From: Clostridium formicaceticum | GTDB lineage: Bacteria; Bacillota; Clostridia; Peptostreptococcales; Natronincolaceae | Assembly (NCBI RefSeq): GCF_001854185.1 | Contig: NZ_CP017603.1 | Location: forward strand, 620,001 to 684,000 | Direction of reading: 5' to 3' | DNA length: 64,000 bases | Part shown: positions 62,227-64,000 of the stretch, piece after piece | Layout of the letters: each line of letters begins with the position of its first letter | Position numbering within the stretch: position 1 is the first letter of the stretch | Notes under the pieces: generated by a model | What the model saw: only the letters and a program-made list of their open reading frames with translations | Database searches by the model: none | Told to the model about the DNA's origin: nothing | Position numbers and translations under genes: made by a program

Positions 62227-63056
62227 CTCTTATGCCTCCATTTTAACTTTAAAAATTGCCATTGTTTGTTTTCAGTTGGCCTAAAGCTATTAATTAATAT
62301 CTTTCTAAGAGTATTGGCATCTAAAAATCTTGTTAATTCACCATTTTCAGCTATAGAGATAGCACCTGTTTCTTCTGACACAATGACTACAATAGCATCC
62401 GAACGCTCTGTAATCCCCAAACCCGCTCTATGTCTAGTGCCTAAGTCTTTGCTAAGATAATTGCTTTCCGTTAAAGGTAAAAAACAGCCTGCTGCTAGGA
62501 CTTGACTTTTTCGGATAACAACTGCACCATCGTGTAATGGGGTATTAGGCATAAATATGTTAATGAGTAATCCTCTAGAAATTTTACCATTAATTTGTGT
62601 TCCTGTTTCTACCACTTCGTTTAATCCTGTCTCTTTTTCTAAAACCAAGAGAGCACCAATTTTTTGTCTTGATAGAGATCCCGTGGCTTCTACGATTTCC
62701 TCTGCCATCATATCAATTTCTTCATGTTCGATATCTACAATTGATTTTGTGAGAAATTTTGTTCTACCTATGTATTCTAAAGCCCTACGCATCTCAGGTT
62801 GAAATACAATTAATAGCGCAATTAATCCTACTGTCATGGTATTTCTTAATATCCAGTTTATAGCATGAAGTTGTAGCCATTCACTTAATTGCGTTGCTAG
62901 AAGCAAAACTACAATACCTTTTATAAGTTGCTCGGCTCTGGTTTCTCTTATCAGCATGTATAATTTATAAAATGCAAAGGCTACAATAGCCATATCAGCT
63001 ATATCCTTCATGCCAATGTTTCTAAATATCTCTATCAAATCCTGCATCCCAAACAC
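62223..63056 (-). CDS. cdaA: Diadenylate cyclase CdaA
   Basis: Makes cyclic di-AMP from two ATP, controlling potassium and cell-wall balance. 277 residues with three membrane helices (about 14-85) and a DAC domain with PLHDGAVVIRKSQVLAAGCFLPL and GTRHRAGLGITERSDAIVVIVSEETGAISIAENGELTR. DGA and RHR catalytic motifs intact. Usually followed by cdaR and glmM; here glmM is displaced. Confidence 0.96.
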   Translation of the reverse strand: MFGMQDLIEIFRNIGMKDIADMAIVAFAFYKLYMLIRETRAEQLIKGIVVLLLATQLSEWLQLHAINWILRNTMTVGLIALLIVFQPEMRRALEYIGRTKFLTKSIVDIEHEEIDMMAEEIVEATGSLSRQKIGALLVLEKETGLNEVVETGTQINGKISRGLLINIFMPNTPLHDGAVVIRKSQVLAAGCFLPLTESNYLSKDLGTRHRAGLGITERSDAIVVIVSEETGAISIAENGELTRFLDANTLRKILINSFRPTENKQWQFLKLKWRHKR

Positions 63057-63352
63057 CTCTTGATTCCTTCTTCTATATTTTGAAAACCTTTTTGATGACT
63101 TATAGCTATATCTCTATAAATCTTAATATGCGAAATATTATTTTTATATACTTACCTGCATCTTATAACAAAGAACGAAACCGTAGAGCCTTTCTGCTAA
63201 AATCCAAATGCAAAAGCCCATATCTATATATTTCCATGTGCTATAGAAAAAACCCTTCTTAATTATCTATAGGAAATTATATTTATTTCGCATTTATCTT
63301 ATGTATGTTTCATAAATCACTTTTCTTCCTCTTCAATATAGATATACATCTA

Positions 63353-63425
63353 TAAAATGAGATTTAATTCAGGGGAAGTTTTTACTCCCGCTGAATTGTA
63401 GCCAAATTTAAAGACTTATACCTAT
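63353..63425 (+). repeat. Structured repeated sequence, copy 2
   Basis: ATGAGATTTAATTCAGGGG, GTTTTTACTCCCGCTGAATT, then GTAGCC and AATTTA, colinear with 4566-4625. The ATTCAG/CTGAAT arms are kept while loop-side bases change together (GGGGAAG..CTCCC). The downstream part of copy 1 is not present here. The rest of 63057-63694 has no gene that I can support, only AT-rich sequence and a weak TAAGG/CCTTA hairpin near 63539-63573. Confidence 0.45.
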
Positions 63426-63694
63426 ATTATAAAGTCTTTATATGCATTTTTGAATCACTTTTAGTAAAATCCTACTCTAGAAGCATTTAAAAATTACTTT
63501 TTTTCTATTAGCCACATCAATCCTATAGTAGAAAAATATAAGGACTATCTACATAAGGACAGCCCTTATTACTATTATAGTCAAAAAAGTAATTTTTTAC
63601 ATATCCTCTGTAGGTTTTTATTAAGTTTTAAAACATATTTTCAATGATTTGAGATAAACTAAACATAAACCATATTAAAGAGAGGGAGATCAAT

Positions 63695-64000
63695 ATGTCA
63701 AATTCAGGAAACAACAAACGTAAAAATGTAATTATTGATGATAAAGTCCCTACAAAAGATCAATTAATCGTAGATTATATAAAAGATCAATTAGAAGAAA
63801 AAATGGAAGAAAGTGCAATGGATATTAATGTATTTTGCAAAGATGGTTATGTGCACATGTCTGGTATGGTAGATGTCTTAGCAGAAAAGAAATTTGCTGA
63901 AGATACCGCTTCAAAAATACCAGGGGTAAGAAAAATAGAAAATAAAATCACAATAGCAATGGATAGTAATATCACGGATAAACATATTGAAAAAGAAGTA
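63695..64000 (+). CDS. BON-domain protein, partial
   Basis: 102 codons before the window end, starting MSNSGNNKRKNVIIDDK after AGAGGGAG. KDQLIVDYIKDQLEEKMEE and INVFCKDGYVHMSGMVDVLAEKKFAEDTASKIPGVRKIENKITIA match the BON fold, thought to bind membranes or phospholipids in stress proteins. No signal peptide, so cytoplasmic. C-terminus unknown. Confidence 0.8.
   Translation, partial: MSNSGNNKRKNVIIDDKVPTKDQLIVDYIKDQLEEKMEESAMDINVFCKDGYVHMSGMVDVLAEKKFAEDTASKIPGVRKIENKITIAMDSNITDKHIEKEV

Noticed and set aside
63080-63262. Plus-strand ORF of 60 codons upstream of the BON gene
   Set aside because: No ribosome binding site, AT-driven composition and no protein-like pattern.

Overview
The window is low-GC Firmicutes DNA. 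The glmS ribozyme, CIRCE operator, cdaA-cdaR pair, strong AGGAGG ribosome binding sites, CcpA-like site and amino-acid/butyrate fermentation genes suggest an anaerobic clostridium of the Alkaliphilus/Natronincola type. That assignment is inferred from gene content, not from a marker gene. Most genes are on the minus strand.

Layout. 1-2252: TRAP C4-dicarboxylate-type transporter (dctM partial, dctQ, dctP). 2964-4376: ArsR regulator with a two-gene ArsP-like permease. 4739-8805 (plus strand): membrane GAF-GGDEF diguanylate cyclase, then a PadR regulator with a FetA/FetB-type ABC exporter. 9117-13066 (plus): LytS/LytT two-component system and a CstA carrier. 13262-15542: metallophosphoesterase, acetyltransferase and an AAA ATPase. 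15828-44203: a mobile array ending 55 bp past the glmS stop codon, the classic Tn7 attachment position. 44259-47845: glmS with its ribozyme, and glmM. 48036-51967: second CstA and an IS605-type tnpB element. 52513-58948: a sigma-54-type operon with two butyrate-kinase-family genes, ptb, a P-loop ATPase and a four-subunit 2-oxoacid:ferredoxin oxidoreductase. 59207-63056: its PAS-AAA-Fis activator, then cdaR and cdaA. 63695-64000: start of a BON-domain gene.

The mobile array is the most unusual part. It holds one complete Tn7-like gene set (tnsA2-B2-C2-D2, 28846 down to 22200), a second partial set (tniQ1, tnsA1, tnsB1) whose tnsB is cut by an IS66 element, two near-identical IS66 copies, and three cargo modules: a graspetide cluster (four-repeat precursor plus ATP-grasp ligase, with membrane proteins), a type III restriction-modification pair, and a two-gene CBASS defence operon. 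TnsB-type binding sites with exact 20-bp spacing mark the ends. Two short segments (about 0.4-0.5 kb) have both ends but no genes, so they look like miniature Tn7-like elements.

The best candidate for something undescribed is the CBASS promoter. A sigma-A promoter (-35 and -10 with a 17-bp spacer) is followed at the expected start point by an exact CIRCE operator (TTAGCACTC-N9-GAGTGCTAA), the HrcA repressor site of groESL/dnaK operons. This suggests that a mobile anti-phage system is wired to the host chaperone-stress circuit. Other points of interest are a complete tns operon whose TnsA lacks the catalytic Asp, and a repeated structured sequence at both edges of the window.
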